Of a DNA stretch of 64,000 bases, positions 33,677 through 42,188 are shown piece by piece. Numbering within the stretch: position 1 is the stretch's first letter; the number at the start of each line of letters is the position of its first letter. The notes under the pieces were generated by a model. It searched no databases. It was not told where the DNA came from and saw nothing but the letters and a program-made list of their open reading frames with translations. The translations under genes and the position numbers were made by a program. The stretch covers positions 1 through 64,000 of the forward strand of contig JAUTCQ010000021.1 in the NCBI GenBank assembly GCA_030673845.1, given 5' to 3'. The stretch is from Verrucomicrobiota bacterium JB022 (GTDB lineage Bacteria > Verrucomicrobiota > Verrucomicrobiia > Opitutales > Oceanipulchritudinaceae).

Positions 33677-34549
33677 TTAGATCTCGTCGATCTTCTGGCG
33701 CTTTTTCTTCAGCGCGAGAGCGAAAGCATCGGCCAGCGTGCCCTTGGTCGTGACGTTGCCCAACTCGACGCCGAGGTGGACGATCGTCTGAGCGATCTGC
33801 GGGCGGATGCCGCTGATGATACATTCAGCGCCCATCAGGCGGGCTGCCGTCACCGTCTTCAGCAAGTGCTGGGCGACGAGGGTGTCGACAGCCGGCACAC
33901 CGGTGATGTCGATGATCGCGATGTCGGAACCAGTCGCGACGATCTTTTGCAGCAGGCTCTCCATCACCGTTTGCGTGCGCTCGCTGTCCAGCGTGCCGAT
34001 GACCGGCAGCGCCAGGATGCCCTTCCAGAGGCTTACGACCGGGGTCGAGAGCTCCAGCAAGTCTTGCTGCTGGCGCTGGATAATAGCCTCGCGGGTCGCG
34101 ATAAAGACTTCGGTCGTGTTCAGGCCGAGGCGGTCGAGCAGCATCGTGGACTGCCAGATGTCTTCGAGCAGGGCGACCGTATCGTTGTCGTCGTGGGCCA
34201 GCTTCAGCTCGCGGAAGAGCGGGCGCTTGAGGGAAAAGACAAACGTAGCGGTTTCGGTGGGCGTAAAGCCTTGTTCGCTGCGAGAGCGGGAGAGCTCGTC
34301 GAGCAGGTCGCGCAACTCGTCGTAGGCCGCCGTTTTTTCCGGGTTAACCCCTGCGACCTTGATCGCCTTGCGGAGCAGGTCGAGGAAGCGCGCGGCTTGG
34401 TCGCGCAGTTCGCTTTCGCGGATGAGGCTGAGGAGACGCCCTCCGTCGACTTGCAGCTCAGCGATCCAGGTATCCAGGATGCGGTCGAGGTGCTTTTCGA
34501 TGACGAGGGGGAGGAGAGAATTGGCCGAGTTTTGCGGGGCGGTGGTCAT
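33677..34549 (-). CDS. rsbR: Stressosome sensor RsbR
   Basis: A 290-residue RsbR-family protein. The N-terminal sensory region (about 1-165) is all helical, with no haem or flavin signature that I can identify; it may bind a ligand or partner. The C-terminal STAS domain (about 168-285) has the conserved IIDITGVPAVDTLVAQHLL, with T223 in VDT, the position phosphorylated by RsbT in relatives, and T255 in IAQTIVHLG as a second candidate. It is first in the operon, 12 bp ahead of rsbS, and follows the metallophosphoesterase gene by 62 bp. Confidence 0.93.
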   Translation of the reverse strand: MTTAPQNSANSLLPLVIEKHLDRILDTWIAELQVDGGRLLSLIRESELRDQAARFLDLLRKAIKVAGVNPEKTAAYDELRDLLDELSRSRSEQGFTPTETATFVFSLKRPLFRELKLAHDDNDTVALLEDIWQSTMLLDRLGLNTTEVFIATREAIIQRQQQDLLELSTPVVSLWKGILALPVIGTLDSERTQTVMESLLQKIVATGSDIAIIDITGVPAVDTLVAQHLLKTVTAARLMGAECIISGIRPQIAQTIVHLGVELGNVTTKGTLADAFALALKKKRQKIDEI

Positions 34550-34611
34550 GAGAAAACTGTCTTTTCACATGCCTACCCGTTTTTCGGCCCCACGGGAAGG
34601 GTAAAAGCAGA

Positions 34612-35445
34612 TTATCTCTTCTGCACTTTGTCCAGTCGCCCAGGGTCCTCCATGTGCCTGACTTCGAAAGTGTCTTCCGGCTCCGAGCGAAACGACTGCC
34701 CTTGCCAGATGCGCTTTTCGAGGCCGATGCGATTGCCTTCGAGGCGGATCCAGTTGTAGGCGTTGGGCTCGTTCTTGAGGCGGGTGGAAGTCGCCGTAGC
34801 CGCCTGAATCACCAGGATGCGCTCGACAATCTCATGGTGCGTCAACGCGTGCCCGGAGAAGCCCAGGTGCAAGTGGCCGGAGAGCAGGAGGTCGACCCCG
34901 GCTTCGGCAAAAGCGTGCAGTGCGTCCCGCGCGTTGCCGATGATCCCGCGTTGCGCAGCCGATTCGGGCACCAGAAAGGGGTGATGCGTCACCACGACCT
35001 TAATCTTGTGGCTCGGCACTTCGCGGAAGGTTTCCCGGACCTCCTCCACCTGCCAATCGCTGATCCGCCCGCGCGACCAGTCGGCATAAAAGCCGCCGGG
35101 GCGTGCCGTATTGAGCCCCAGGACGGCACAGTGATCCGTCTCGATAAAGGGGCACATATTGCGTGTCATGTAGCGGCGATAGCGACGCAGCGGTTTGGTG
35201 AAGCGCTCGATCAGGTTCCAGTGCGGCAGGTCGTGGTTGCCCGGCACGAGGATCTGCGGCTGCGGGAGCGTATCAATGAAGGCTTTGGCCGCGGCAAACT
35301 CGCTCTTCTTCGCGCGCTGGGTAAAGTCGCCGCTTATGATCAGGATGTCGGGGCGCTGTCGATTCAGGTCGGCCCGGAGCGATTCGAGCAACTCCGGGCG
35401 TGTAGTACCAAAATGCAGGTCGGAAATGTGTGCGAGTGTAGTCAC
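34612..35445 (-). CDS. Calcineurin-like metallophosphoesterase
   Basis: A 277-residue enzyme of the calcineurin-like (CpdA/YpbG-type) phosphoesterase family. All five metal-binding blocks are present: HISDLHFG, GDFTQ, VPGNHD, VVTHHPFL and SGHLHLG. The substrate may be a cyclic nucleotide, phospholipid or other phosphodiester. The start codon is GTG. It begins 5 bp after the lipid-kinase gene, so the two are probably co-transcribed. It lies just upstream of the stressosome operon on the same strand, but a 62-bp gap with a weak hairpin separates them. Confidence 0.87.
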   Translation of the reverse strand: MTTLAHISDLHFGTTRPELLESLRADLNRQRPDILIISGDFTQRAKKSEFAAAKAFIDTLPQPQILVPGNHDLPHWNLIERFTKPLRRYRRYMTRNMCPFIETDHCAVLGLNTARPGGFYADWSRGRISDWQVEEVRETFREVPSHKIKVVVTHHPFLVPESAAQRGIIGNARDALHAFAEAGVDLLLSGHLHLGFSGHALTHHEIVERILVIQAATATSTRLKNEPNAYNWIRLEGNRIGLEKRIWQGQSFRSEPEDTFEVRHMEDPGRLDKVQKR

Positions 35446-35450
35446 TAGTC

Positions 35451-36410
35451 TTAGGCTTCCTCCGCTTTCAGCTCTGGGCAGGAAGTCTCTGCATCCATTT
35501 GAGGCGAGGTAAGCATGCGTAGGCCGCGAGCTTCGATCGAGTATTTCAGGGGCGCGCGTAACTTCAGGATCTCCCCGTCGGTCATGGTGCGGATCTTGCG
35601 TTTGCGGCGAGGCTGGATCGTGACTTCGCTACTGGCATAGGCCCGAAGGTCGGGCACCTTGTCCCACCAGCCGAGCAGCAAGGCGGCCGTCACGTAAAGC
35701 ATCTGCCAGCGCCCCGGATTGTCGTAAACATAAATGCCGAGCTTGCCCTCATCCAGTGCGCGGCGACGAGGCAACTGCCCGATCACACCGGGCTCGTATT
35801 GATTATTGGAAATCATCAGCAAGCGAGTCCGCAATTCGTGCGTTTCGCCCTCTGCCGTGGTAATTTTGACCCGCAGGAGCGGATAAGTCGCGAGGATCCG
35901 GATGCCGGCTCCGAAAACGCGCAGCCATTTAAGAAAGAAGCCCTGCCCGCGCAAGGATTCCCGACTCTCCGAGATGCGAGGATAGACGCCAAGGACGGAC
36001 ATGCAGGTAAAGGGCTGGCCGTTGACCATCGCGATGTCGATTTCGCGCACCTCGCCTTGCAGCAGGGTTTCCACCGCCTCCTTCCAGTCGTCGGGCAGGT
36101 CAAGGTCCTTGGCCAGCAGGTTCATGGTGCCCAAGGGCAGGATTGCCAGCGTCTTGTCGGTCCCCCGCAGCTTTTCCACGGCGGTGGCAATGGTGCCGTC
36201 GCCGCCGCCGACAAGGATCGTATCAGCCGGGCCTTCGACCGCTTGATCGAGCGCGGGCACCAGATCCGGCCCCTCCACCAGCTTGGCCTCCACCACCCAC
36301 CCCTTTTCTTCAAAGGCTTGCTGGATGTGAGTGGAAACCGCATCGGCATCCATCTGGATCAAGGTGCCAGACCGGCGGTTGAGAATAATCTGGAGGCGCT
36401 TCTCAGGCAT
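35451..36410 (-). CDS. Diacylglycerol/lipid kinase family protein
   Basis: A 319-residue protein of the DAGK catalytic family. The N-terminal LQIILNRRSGT and the nucleotide motif GGGDGTIATAVEKL are diagnostic, followed by LPLGTMNLLAKDL (substrate pocket) and the C-terminal DGEILKLRAPL strand region. It is expected to phosphorylate a lipid such as diacylglycerol or a sphingoid base at the inner membrane. The ATG at 36410 is preferred; an in-frame TTG at 36419 would add three residues. Confidence 0.87.
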   Translation of the reverse strand: MPEKRLQIILNRRSGTLIQMDADAVSTHIQQAFEEKGWVVEAKLVEGPDLVPALDQAVEGPADTILVGGGDGTIATAVEKLRGTDKTLAILPLGTMNLLAKDLDLPDDWKEAVETLLQGEVREIDIAMVNGQPFTCMSVLGVYPRISESRESLRGQGFFLKWLRVFGAGIRILATYPLLRVKITTAEGETHELRTRLLMISNNQYEPGVIGQLPRRRALDEGKLGIYVYDNPGRWQMLYVTAALLLGWWDKVPDLRAYASSEVTIQPRRKRKIRTMTDGEILKLRAPLKYSIEARGLRMLTSPQMDAETSCPELKAEEA

Positions 36411-36497
36411 AGGCTTCAACGAATAGCAGTTGTCGTTCCCTTCTCTTCTTATGTGGCACGGGGCTTGTTACGTCTCAACTCGAACCCGAATTAAACT

Positions 36498-37004
36498 ATG
36501 ACCGATACAACCACACGACTCACCGAATGGCTGAAAGATGCCTATGGCATGGAAAAGGGCTGGATCGATACGCTCGAGCGCCAGGCCAAGCGCCTTGAAA
36601 ACTACCCCTTCTTTGCCGAGAAGACGAATGACCAGGTCGAAGCCTCGAAGCGCTCGGCCGACCGCCTCGCTCAGGCGCTGCAGGACATGGGCGAAAAGCC
36701 GGAAAGTGCCTTCTCTGGCGTCAGCTCGCTCGCGGGCAAGTTCCAGTCGATGATGACGACGACCGCCAGCGATGAAGCCGTCAAATACGTGCTCTCCAAC
36801 TTTGGCTTTGTCCATTTTGCCATTGCTTCCTACGTCTCGCTGCTCGCAACCGCCGACCGCTTCAAGCACGAGAAACTGAAGGCAGTGATCGAGCAAAACC
36901 TCTCCGAAAAACGCGAGTTCGCGGACTTCCTGGCCGACAACGTCCCGGCAGTCACCCTGCGCTTTCTGGAGCGTGAACATGCCGACGCCAAGGCCAAGCG
37001 CTAA
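36498..37004 (+). CDS. DUF892 ferritin-like protein (YciE/YciF-like)
   Basis: A 168-residue helical protein beginning LTEWLKDAYGMEKGWIDTLERQAKRL, the opening helix of the DUF892 (YciF) ferritin-like family. Carboxylates spread over four helices (for example E19, E27 and the EREHAD end) could form a di-metal site. Members are often stress-induced and of unknown function. It is followed by a strong terminator and diverges from the lipid-kinase gene. Confidence 0.78.
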   Translation: MTDTTTRLTEWLKDAYGMEKGWIDTLERQAKRLENYPFFAEKTNDQVEASKRSADRLAQALQDMGEKPESAFSGVSSLAGKFQSMMTTTASDEAVKYVLSNFGFVHFAIASYVSLLATADRFKHEKLKAVIEQNLSEKREFADFLADNVPAVTLRFLEREHADAKAKR

Positions 37005-37026
37005 CCAAGCAGCCTTTTCGTCACGC

Positions 37027-37066
37027 AATAGCCTCTTCCAGCCCAGGAAGGGGCTATTTTTTTTTT
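37027..37066 (+). terminator. Rho-independent terminator after the DUF892 gene
   Basis: AATAGCC pairs with GGCTATT; the stem is extended by CTTCC/GGAAG. A run of nine or more T follows. It is 22 bp past the stop codon. Confidence 0.88.
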
Positions 37067-37082
37067 GCAGCTTGCCCCATGG

Positions 37083-37150
37083 GTTGTAGATCCGCATGCA
37101 GATTGCACTAACGATGCTAGCCGCAAATCTTGCAACCTGTTGTAAATCCG
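37083..37150. promoter_or_regulatory. 12-bp direct repeat upstream of the release-factor-like gene
   Basis: GTTGTAGATCCG at 37083-37094 and GTTGTAAATCCG at 37139-37150 are identical at 11 of 12 positions and 56 bp apart. They lie 55 to 120 bp before the ATG. A regulator site is possible but unproven. Confidence 0.35.
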
Positions 37151-37204
37151 GTGGGTTGGAGCCGCGCACCCGGCTGGCATGTGTTTGGCTAAATGGGCTT
37201 CACC

Positions 37205-38368
37205 ATGAGCGAAATAGAACTATTGCCGGTTGAACTGCTCAAAGAGCAGATCAAGGACCCCGAAACCCGTTTCCCCACCCTCACCCTTGCCATGCCCATG
37301 GCGAAAGCTGGACGCGATACCTTGGGCAACCCGGCACGCCTGAAACATAATCTCCAGCAGATCAAACGCTTTGCCGAAGAAAAGGAGCTCGACCTGCCCA
37401 AGGGTTATTTCGAGCCCTTGGACGGCCTCGTCGACAATTACGACTTCTGGCAACATCAGCGTGCCGGCCTCGGCATCGTGCTGAATGGAGAGAGCCTGAT
37501 CATCGGCGGCCTGCCCTACGAGCCGCAGGAATTCTGGGCCTTTGACCGCTCGATGCGCGTCATGCCCTTCCTGCCGTTGTTCGAGCGCTCGCTCGACGCC
37601 TATGTGCTCCAGCTCTCGAAAGGCCATGTGGTGCTCTACCGCCTGCACAACGAGCAGTTTGAGGAGGTTGAGGTGCCCGATATGCCCGAAAGCCTGAGTG
37701 AGGCCTCCAAGTTCCGTGAGCACCAGGACAACCTGCAGGCGCGCGCCGCCAGCAGCCGGCCAGCGACGGAAGACCCCCGCTTTTATGGCCCCGGCGGTGA
37801 AGAAGAGCACCAGGAGCGCAAGATCAAGGAATTCTTCGACCGCGTGGATGTCGCGGTGCGCAAGCGCATCAACCCGGACAACCTGCCCTTGATCGTCGCG
37901 TGCCTTTCCGAGCACCACGGCGTCTACCAAAAGGCCAATCGCTACCACCAGTTGGTCGACAGCTTTATCGACGGCAACCCCGACGCCCGCAAGCCGACGG
38001 AACTGGCGGAAGCCGCCCGAGAGATTCTCCGCCGCGAGCGTCAGCAGCGCGTAGAACGCCTGGGCGAGCAGATCAACCAGGAGCTGGCCAAGCAGGGCCG
38101 CGGTGAGCAGGACCCGAAAAAGCTGGCTCTCGACGCCCATTTTGGTCGCGTCGAAGCTTGCCTGATCGACCCGAGCTACCAGCGCAGCGCCGAGATCGAC
38201 GCGGAGGCCAATAAGGTCAAGCTACTCAACGGCGAAGTGAAGGCAGACGCTACCGATATTGCCGACTTCATCGCGAAGGAGACTCTGCGCAACAGCGGCC
38301 ACGTCTTTGTGACCGACCCGAGCAACGTGCCGGGCACGCGCCCCTTCGCCGCATTGCTCCGCTATTAG
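37205..38368 (+). CDS. Bacterial archaeo-eukaryotic release-factor-like protein (baeRF)
   Basis: A 387-residue protein whose C-terminal part has the eRF1-domain-3/Pelota-like pattern of the bacterial archaeo-eukaryotic release factor (baeRF) group: VDVAVRKRI, LIVACLSEHHGVYQKAN, and the ending SGHVFVTDPSNVPGTRPFAALLRY. The N-terminal half holds VLNGESLIIGGLPYEP, characteristic of these proteins. Family members are widespread, of unsettled function, and often linked to stress responses or ribosome rescue. The ATG at 37205 (MSEIEL) is preferred to an in-frame ATG four codons upstream. Confidence 0.72.
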   Translation: MSEIELLPVELLKEQIKDPETRFPTLTLAMPMAKAGRDTLGNPARLKHNLQQIKRFAEEKELDLPKGYFEPLDGLVDNYDFWQHQRAGLGIVLNGESLIIGGLPYEPQEFWAFDRSMRVMPFLPLFERSLDAYVLQLSKGHVVLYRLHNEQFEEVEVPDMPESLSEASKFREHQDNLQARAASSRPATEDPRFYGPGGEEEHQERKIKEFFDRVDVAVRKRINPDNLPLIVACLSEHHGVYQKANRYHQLVDSFIDGNPDARKPTELAEAAREILRRERQQRVERLGEQINQELAKQGRGEQDPKKLALDAHFGRVEACLIDPSYQRSAEIDAEANKVKLLNGEVKADATDIADFIAKETLRNSGHVFVTDPSNVPGTRPFAALLRY

Positions 38369-38413
38369 CAGAGCTGACTTGTCAACCGCAGCGCCCTGCC
38401 TTATGCACATCGT

Positions 38414-38950
38414 ATGGCAGTGGCGCTTGTATTAACAATCCTTGGACCCGACCGGGCAGGCCTGGTGGAAGAACTGGCCGCCTTGATCACCTCCTGCGAC
38501 GGCAACTGGCTCGACAGCCGCATGAGCCACCTTGGTGGCCAGTTTGCAGGCATCCTGCGCATCACCGTGGCGCCGGGACGCCAGCCTGAGCTTGAAGACG
38601 GGTTTGCACGGCTACGCAAGGCCGGGCTGCAGATCTCCGTGCAGCCCGATGAAGCCGATACCGCCCCCGTGATGCGGAAGAGCTTCAAGATTGAGCTGAC
38701 GGGGCAAGACCACCCGGGCATTGTCCGCGATTTGACCCAGGTGCTAGCCCAGCACGAGGGCAACATCGAAGAACTCTCGACCTGGACGGAAAGTGCCCCT
38801 TGGTCGGGCGATACGCTGTTTTGCGCCCACGTGGAAGCGCGCGTGCCGTCGGAGCTGCCGTCGGCCGAGCTGCGGGAAGCCCTCGAAGGCATTGCCTCCG
38901 ATCTGATGGTGGACATCAAGGTAGGCACGCCGGCGCCCACCTCGGCCTAA
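38414..38950 (+). CDS. GcvR-like protein with two ACT domains
   Basis: A 178-residue protein with two ACT domains. The first (2-75) starts ALVLTILGPDRAGLVEELA; the second (about 93-170) contains KIELTGQDHPGIVRDLTQVLA. GcvR in E. coli is a glycine-responsive regulator of the glycine cleavage operon. ACT domains bind amino acids, so it is likely a sensor, not an enzyme. No gcv genes are adjacent. It lies 45 bp downstream of the release-factor-like gene and may be co-transcribed. Confidence 0.8.
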   Translation: MAVALVLTILGPDRAGLVEELAALITSCDGNWLDSRMSHLGGQFAGILRITVAPGRQPELEDGFARLRKAGLQISVQPDEADTAPVMRKSFKIELTGQDHPGIVRDLTQVLAQHEGNIEELSTWTESAPWSGDTLFCAHVEARVPSELPSAELREALEGIASDLMVDIKVGTPAPTSA

Positions 38951-39081
38951 GCAAAAAAGCTTTGTGTCTGCCGCACCACTTGCATGAGGGCGGCAGACGC
39001 TTGCTGCGGGGTCAACCTCGGCTGAGCGGCAGCGGGAAGAGATGCCGGTTTCGGCGGGAGAGAGATTGGCGTTGCGGCCAT
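38947..39081 (-). CDS. Possible small protein of 44 residues
   Basis: An ATG-initiated frame encodes a 44-residue protein rich in Ala and Pro with a Gln-rich C terminus (ending QTQSFFA). It overlaps the last codons of the GcvR-like gene on the opposite strand. It has no recognisable domain and only a weak AGGGA purine stretch upstream. It may be spurious. Confidence 0.2.
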   Translation of the reverse strand: MAATPISLPPKPASLPAAAQPRLTPQQASAALMQVVRQTQSFFA

Positions 39082-39125
39082 GAGCCCAAGCTATCCCTTT
39101 TTACATCTCTTTACCAACGCCCTCA

Positions 39126-39150
39126 GGACCGGCGGCAAAGCGACCGGTCC
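39126..39150 (-). terminator. Hairpin downstream of glnS
   Basis: GGACCGG and CCGGTCC form a 7-bp stem with an 11-nt loop about 33 bp past the glnS stop, on the minus strand. There is no T run. Confidence 0.35.
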
Positions 39151-39182
39151 ATCGGTTCAAAGACGGGGTGAAGCGAAGAGGC

Positions 39183-40847
39183 CTAACCCTTTTTGCTCCA
39201 GCTATCCTTAAGCGATACCGTGCGGTTCCAGACCCACTTGTCGGGTGTAGAATCCAGGTCGACGCAATAGTAGCCTTTGCGCTCAAACTGGACGATGTCC
39301 CCCATCCCGTGCTTCGCCAGCTCCGGCTCGCCATAGCACTGGATCACCTGCAGCGAATCCGGGTTCAGGTTGTCGAGGAAGGTCTTACCCTCTTCCAGAT
39401 CTTCCGGGTCATCGCTGAGGAAGAGGTGGTCATACAGACGGCACTCGAAGGGCACATTTTCGGTCGCGCTAACCCAGTGGATCGTGCCCTTGACCTTGCG
39501 GTTGTCGGGCGTACTGCCGCCACGGCTCTCGGGGTCGAACTCCGCCTCCAGCTCCACGATATTGCCGTCGGCATCCTTGATCACCTTGGTGCAGGTGATG
39601 TAGCAGGCGTAGCGCAGGCGCACCTCCTGCCCCGGTGCGAGGCGGAAGTACTTCTTGGGCGGGTCTTCCATGAAGTCGTCGCGGTCGATATAAATCTCGC
39701 GCGTCAACGGCACCTTGCGCGTGCCGAAAGACTCGTCGCCCGGGTGATTCGGGCCTTCATACCATTCGGTTTCGCCCTCGGGGAAGTTCGTGATCGTGAC
39801 CTTTACCGGATCGAGCACGGCCATCCGGCGCGGCGCCCGATTCTCGAGGTCTTGACGCAGGCAGTGCTCCAGCAACGCAAACTCCGTGCGGCTGTTGTAC
39901 TTCGTCACCCCAACCCGGGCCATAAATTCCTTGATCGATTCGGGCGTGTAGCCACGGCGCCGCATCCCGCGCAAGGTCGGCATCCGCGGATCGTCCCAGC
40001 CATTGACGTGGTTTTCCTCGATCAGCTGGCGCAGCTTGCGCTTGGTCACGATCGTGCGGGTCAGGTTGAGCCGCGCGAATTCGATCTGGCGCGAGGGAAA
40101 GATGCCGAGTTGCTCGATGAACCAGTTGTAGAGCGGACGGTGATCCTCGAACTCCAGCGAGCAAAGGCTGTGTGTGACTTCTTCCAGCGAATCGCTCTGC
40201 CCGTGCGTGTAGTCGTAGGTCGGGTAGATGCACCAGGTGTCGCCCGTGCGGTGGTGATGCTGGCGGATGATGCGGTACATCACCGGGTCGCGCAGGTTCA
40301 TGTTGGGGCTCGCCATGTCGATCTTGGCGCGCAAGACGCGGCTGCCGTCCGGGAACTCGCCCGCGCGCATGCGCTGGAACAAGTCGAGGTTTTCCTCCGG
40401 CGAGCGGTCACGATAGGGGCTCGGCTTGCCCGCCTCGGTCAGGTTGCCCCGGCTGGCGCGGATTTCCTCACCCGTCTGGTCGTCCACATAAGCGAGGCCG
40501 CGCTTGATCAAGTCACAGGCCCACGCGAAGAGCTGCTCAAAGTAATCGGAGGCGTAGCACTCGCGGTCCCACGTCCAGCCGAGCCAGGCGATGTCTTCCT
40601 TGATCGCGTCGACAAACTCCGTCTCTTCCTTCACCGGGTTGGTGTCGTCGAAACGCAGGTTGACCTTGCCGCCAAACTCGCGCGCAAGACCAAAGTCGAT
40701 CGTGATGGCCTTGGCGTGGCCGATGTGCAAATAGCCGTTGGGCTCGGGCGGGAACCGGGTCTGGGTCGCCTGGTGCTTGCCGCTCGCGAGGTCTTCGGCG
40801 ATGATATCGCGGATAAAGTTACTGGGCTTTTTGTCTTCGTCGGCCAT
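39183..40847 (-). CDS. glnS: Glutamine--tRNA ligase
   Basis: A 554-residue class I synthetase with GlnRS-specific segments. HIGH motif YLHIGHAK (about 39-46) follows [19 protein letters not shown] is the GlnRS/GluRS glutamine-binding region. The KMSKS counterpart is VTKRKL, preceding [14 protein letters not shown]. The C-terminal anticodon beta-barrel is present, ending LKDSWSKKG. The tRNA-Gln direct-charging route makes the GatCAB-dependent route unnecessary for glutamine. A 170-bp gap separates it from lpxB. Confidence 0.93.
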   Translation of the reverse strand: MADEDKKPSNFIRDIIAEDLASGKHQATQTRFPPEPNGYLHIGHAKAITIDFGLAREFGGKVNLRFDDTNPVKEETEFVDAIKEDIAWLGWTWDRECYASDYFEQLFAWACDLIKRGLAYVDDQTGEEIRASRGNLTEAGKPSPYRDRSPEENLDLFQRMRAGEFPDGSRVLRAKIDMASPNMNLRDPVMYRIIRQHHHRTGDTWCIYPTYDYTHGQSDSLEEVTHSLCSLEFEDHRPLYNWFIEQLGIFPSRQIEFARLNLTRTIVTKRKLRQLIEENHVNGWDDPRMPTLRGMRRRGYTPESIKEFMARVGVTKYNSRTEFALLEHCLRQDLENRAPRRMAVLDPVKVTITNFPEGETEWYEGPNHPGDESFGTRKVPLTREIYIDRDDFMEDPPKKYFRLAPGQEVRLRYACYITCTKVIKDADGNIVELEAEFDPESRGGSTPDNRKVKGTIHWVSATENVPFECRLYDHLFLSDDPEDLEEGKTFLDNLNPDSLQVIQCYGEPELAKHGMGDIVQFERKGYYCVDLDSTPDKWVWNRTVSLKDSWSKKG

Positions 40848-41017
40848 GGGAATCTCTACAGCGTTGCGGATTGATCGGCGTCGTCAACCGGAATGAGACA
40901 TTAGCGCCCTGCGAATGCAGAATCTACTGAAATACGATCTGCATGCGGAAGCCGCCACCTGGCAGACGCTTACCGATGGACGGGGCTGATAGGGATCATC
41001 GGATCCCGGCGTGCGGG

Positions 41018-42178
41018 CTACCCCATCAACGCCGCGATCCGCTGGGCCGCACTTTCGCCGCGCTCCTGAGTCAGCGCAGCGCGAAGATCGGCCGCATCCT
41101 GCTGGGCCCGCGCAACGCGTGACGGGCTCTGCAGGGCCAGAAGCTCGCGCACGAGCCGTGCCGGTTGCGCCTGACCCTGGATAAACTCCGGATACATCGG
41201 ACGGTCGAGAATCAGGTTCATCATGCCGAGGTAGCGGATTTTGACCACCCGACGCCCGATACAGTACGTGACGGGGTGCGCGCGATAAAGAATCGCACCC
41301 GGCAGGCCCGCCAACGCGCAAGCGAGCGACATCGTGCCCGAGCTGGTCAAGACTGCGCGCCCTGCGACCGGCTCGCCACTGGCCGCAAAGTCGACGTTGC
41401 CCTGCAGCGCGGGCTGTGCCGCCAGCATTTCCTCCATCAGCGCCTTGAGCGCGTCTTCGGCATAAATCACGGTGAAGCGCAGCGATGGATCTTCCTTGAT
41501 CGCCGCAGCCGCCGTTTGCAGCAGCGTGGGGAAAATGCGCTGCACCGGCTGGCGACGACTGCCCGGCAACAACAGCACAGGCGCCTGCGCATCGTAATCT
41601 ACCGGGCTCACGTGGTCGGGCTCGACAAAGGGGTGCCCCACGAACTTCACCGGCAGGCTCGTATCGGCGTAGGTATCGACCTCAAATGGGAAAATCACGC
41701 CCAGCTCGTCGAGCTGCTCGGCCATGGTAAAGCGGCGGTGCGCCTTCCAGGCCCAGATTTGCGGGCTTACGTAGAAGTAGGTCGCCACGTCTCCCCCGCC
41801 CTTGCGGCTGAGCCCGCGCTCCTTCAGCTGCTTGGCCAGTCGCAGGTTGAACCCCGGGTAATCGACAAAGACGACCACCTTGGGCCGGTGACGCTCGATC
41901 CAGGCCAGTGTTTCATCGAAAAGCTGCTTGAAAAAGCTGTAGTGCTTCAGCACCTCGACCAGGCCCACTACGCTGTGTGCCGTGAGGTCGAACAACAGCC
42001 CTGCCCCGGCCTTCTGCAGTTGCGGTCCGCCGAGGGCAGCGACGGATACGTCTGGGCGGATCGACTGCAGCTCGCGCACGAGCCGGGCGGCGTGTTGGTC
42101 GCCCGAGTGCTCACCGGCGACGATCAGCACATCGGCCCCGGCCACCTGGGCGGAAAGAAGAGGCGCAGAATCTGGCAT
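41018..42178 (-). CDS. lpxB: Lipid-A-disaccharide synthase
   Basis: A 386-residue GT19 enzyme that joins UDP-2,3-diacylglucosamine and lipid X in lipid A synthesis, at the inner membrane. The N-terminal DVLIVAGEHSGDQHAARLV is the family signature, and VVFVDYPGFNLRLAKQLKE, HPFVEPD and VLLPGSRRQPVQRIFP follow. The C-terminal SGTMSLACALAGLPGAILYRAHPVTYCIGRR carries the donor-binding motifs. It shows that the cell makes lipid A, so it has an outer membrane. It starts 10 bp after the Gfo/Idh gene. Confidence 0.93.
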   Translation of the reverse strand: MPDSAPLLSAQVAGADVLIVAGEHSGDQHAARLVRELQSIRPDVSVAALGGPQLQKAGAGLLFDLTAHSVVGLVEVLKHYSFFKQLFDETLAWIERHRPKVVVFVDYPGFNLRLAKQLKERGLSRKGGGDVATYFYVSPQIWAWKAHRRFTMAEQLDELGVIFPFEVDTYADTSLPVKFVGHPFVEPDHVSPVDYDAQAPVLLLPGSRRQPVQRIFPTLLQTAAAAIKEDPSLRFTVIYAEDALKALMEEMLAAQPALQGNVDFAASGEPVAGRAVLTSSGTMSLACALAGLPGAILYRAHPVTYCIGRRVVKIRYLGMMNLILDRPMYPEFIQGQAQPARLVRELLALQSPSRVARAQQDAADLRAALTQERGESAAQRIAALMG

Positions 42179-42188
42179 CGAGGGCGTG

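Noticed and set aside
34576-34603. Hairpin CCCGT/ACGGG between metallophosphoesterase and rsbR genes as a terminator
   Set aside because: Short stem and no T run on the minus strand; too weak to call.
39168-40874. 568-residue + strand frame opposite glnS
   Set aside because: Antisense shadow of a well-identified GlnRS.
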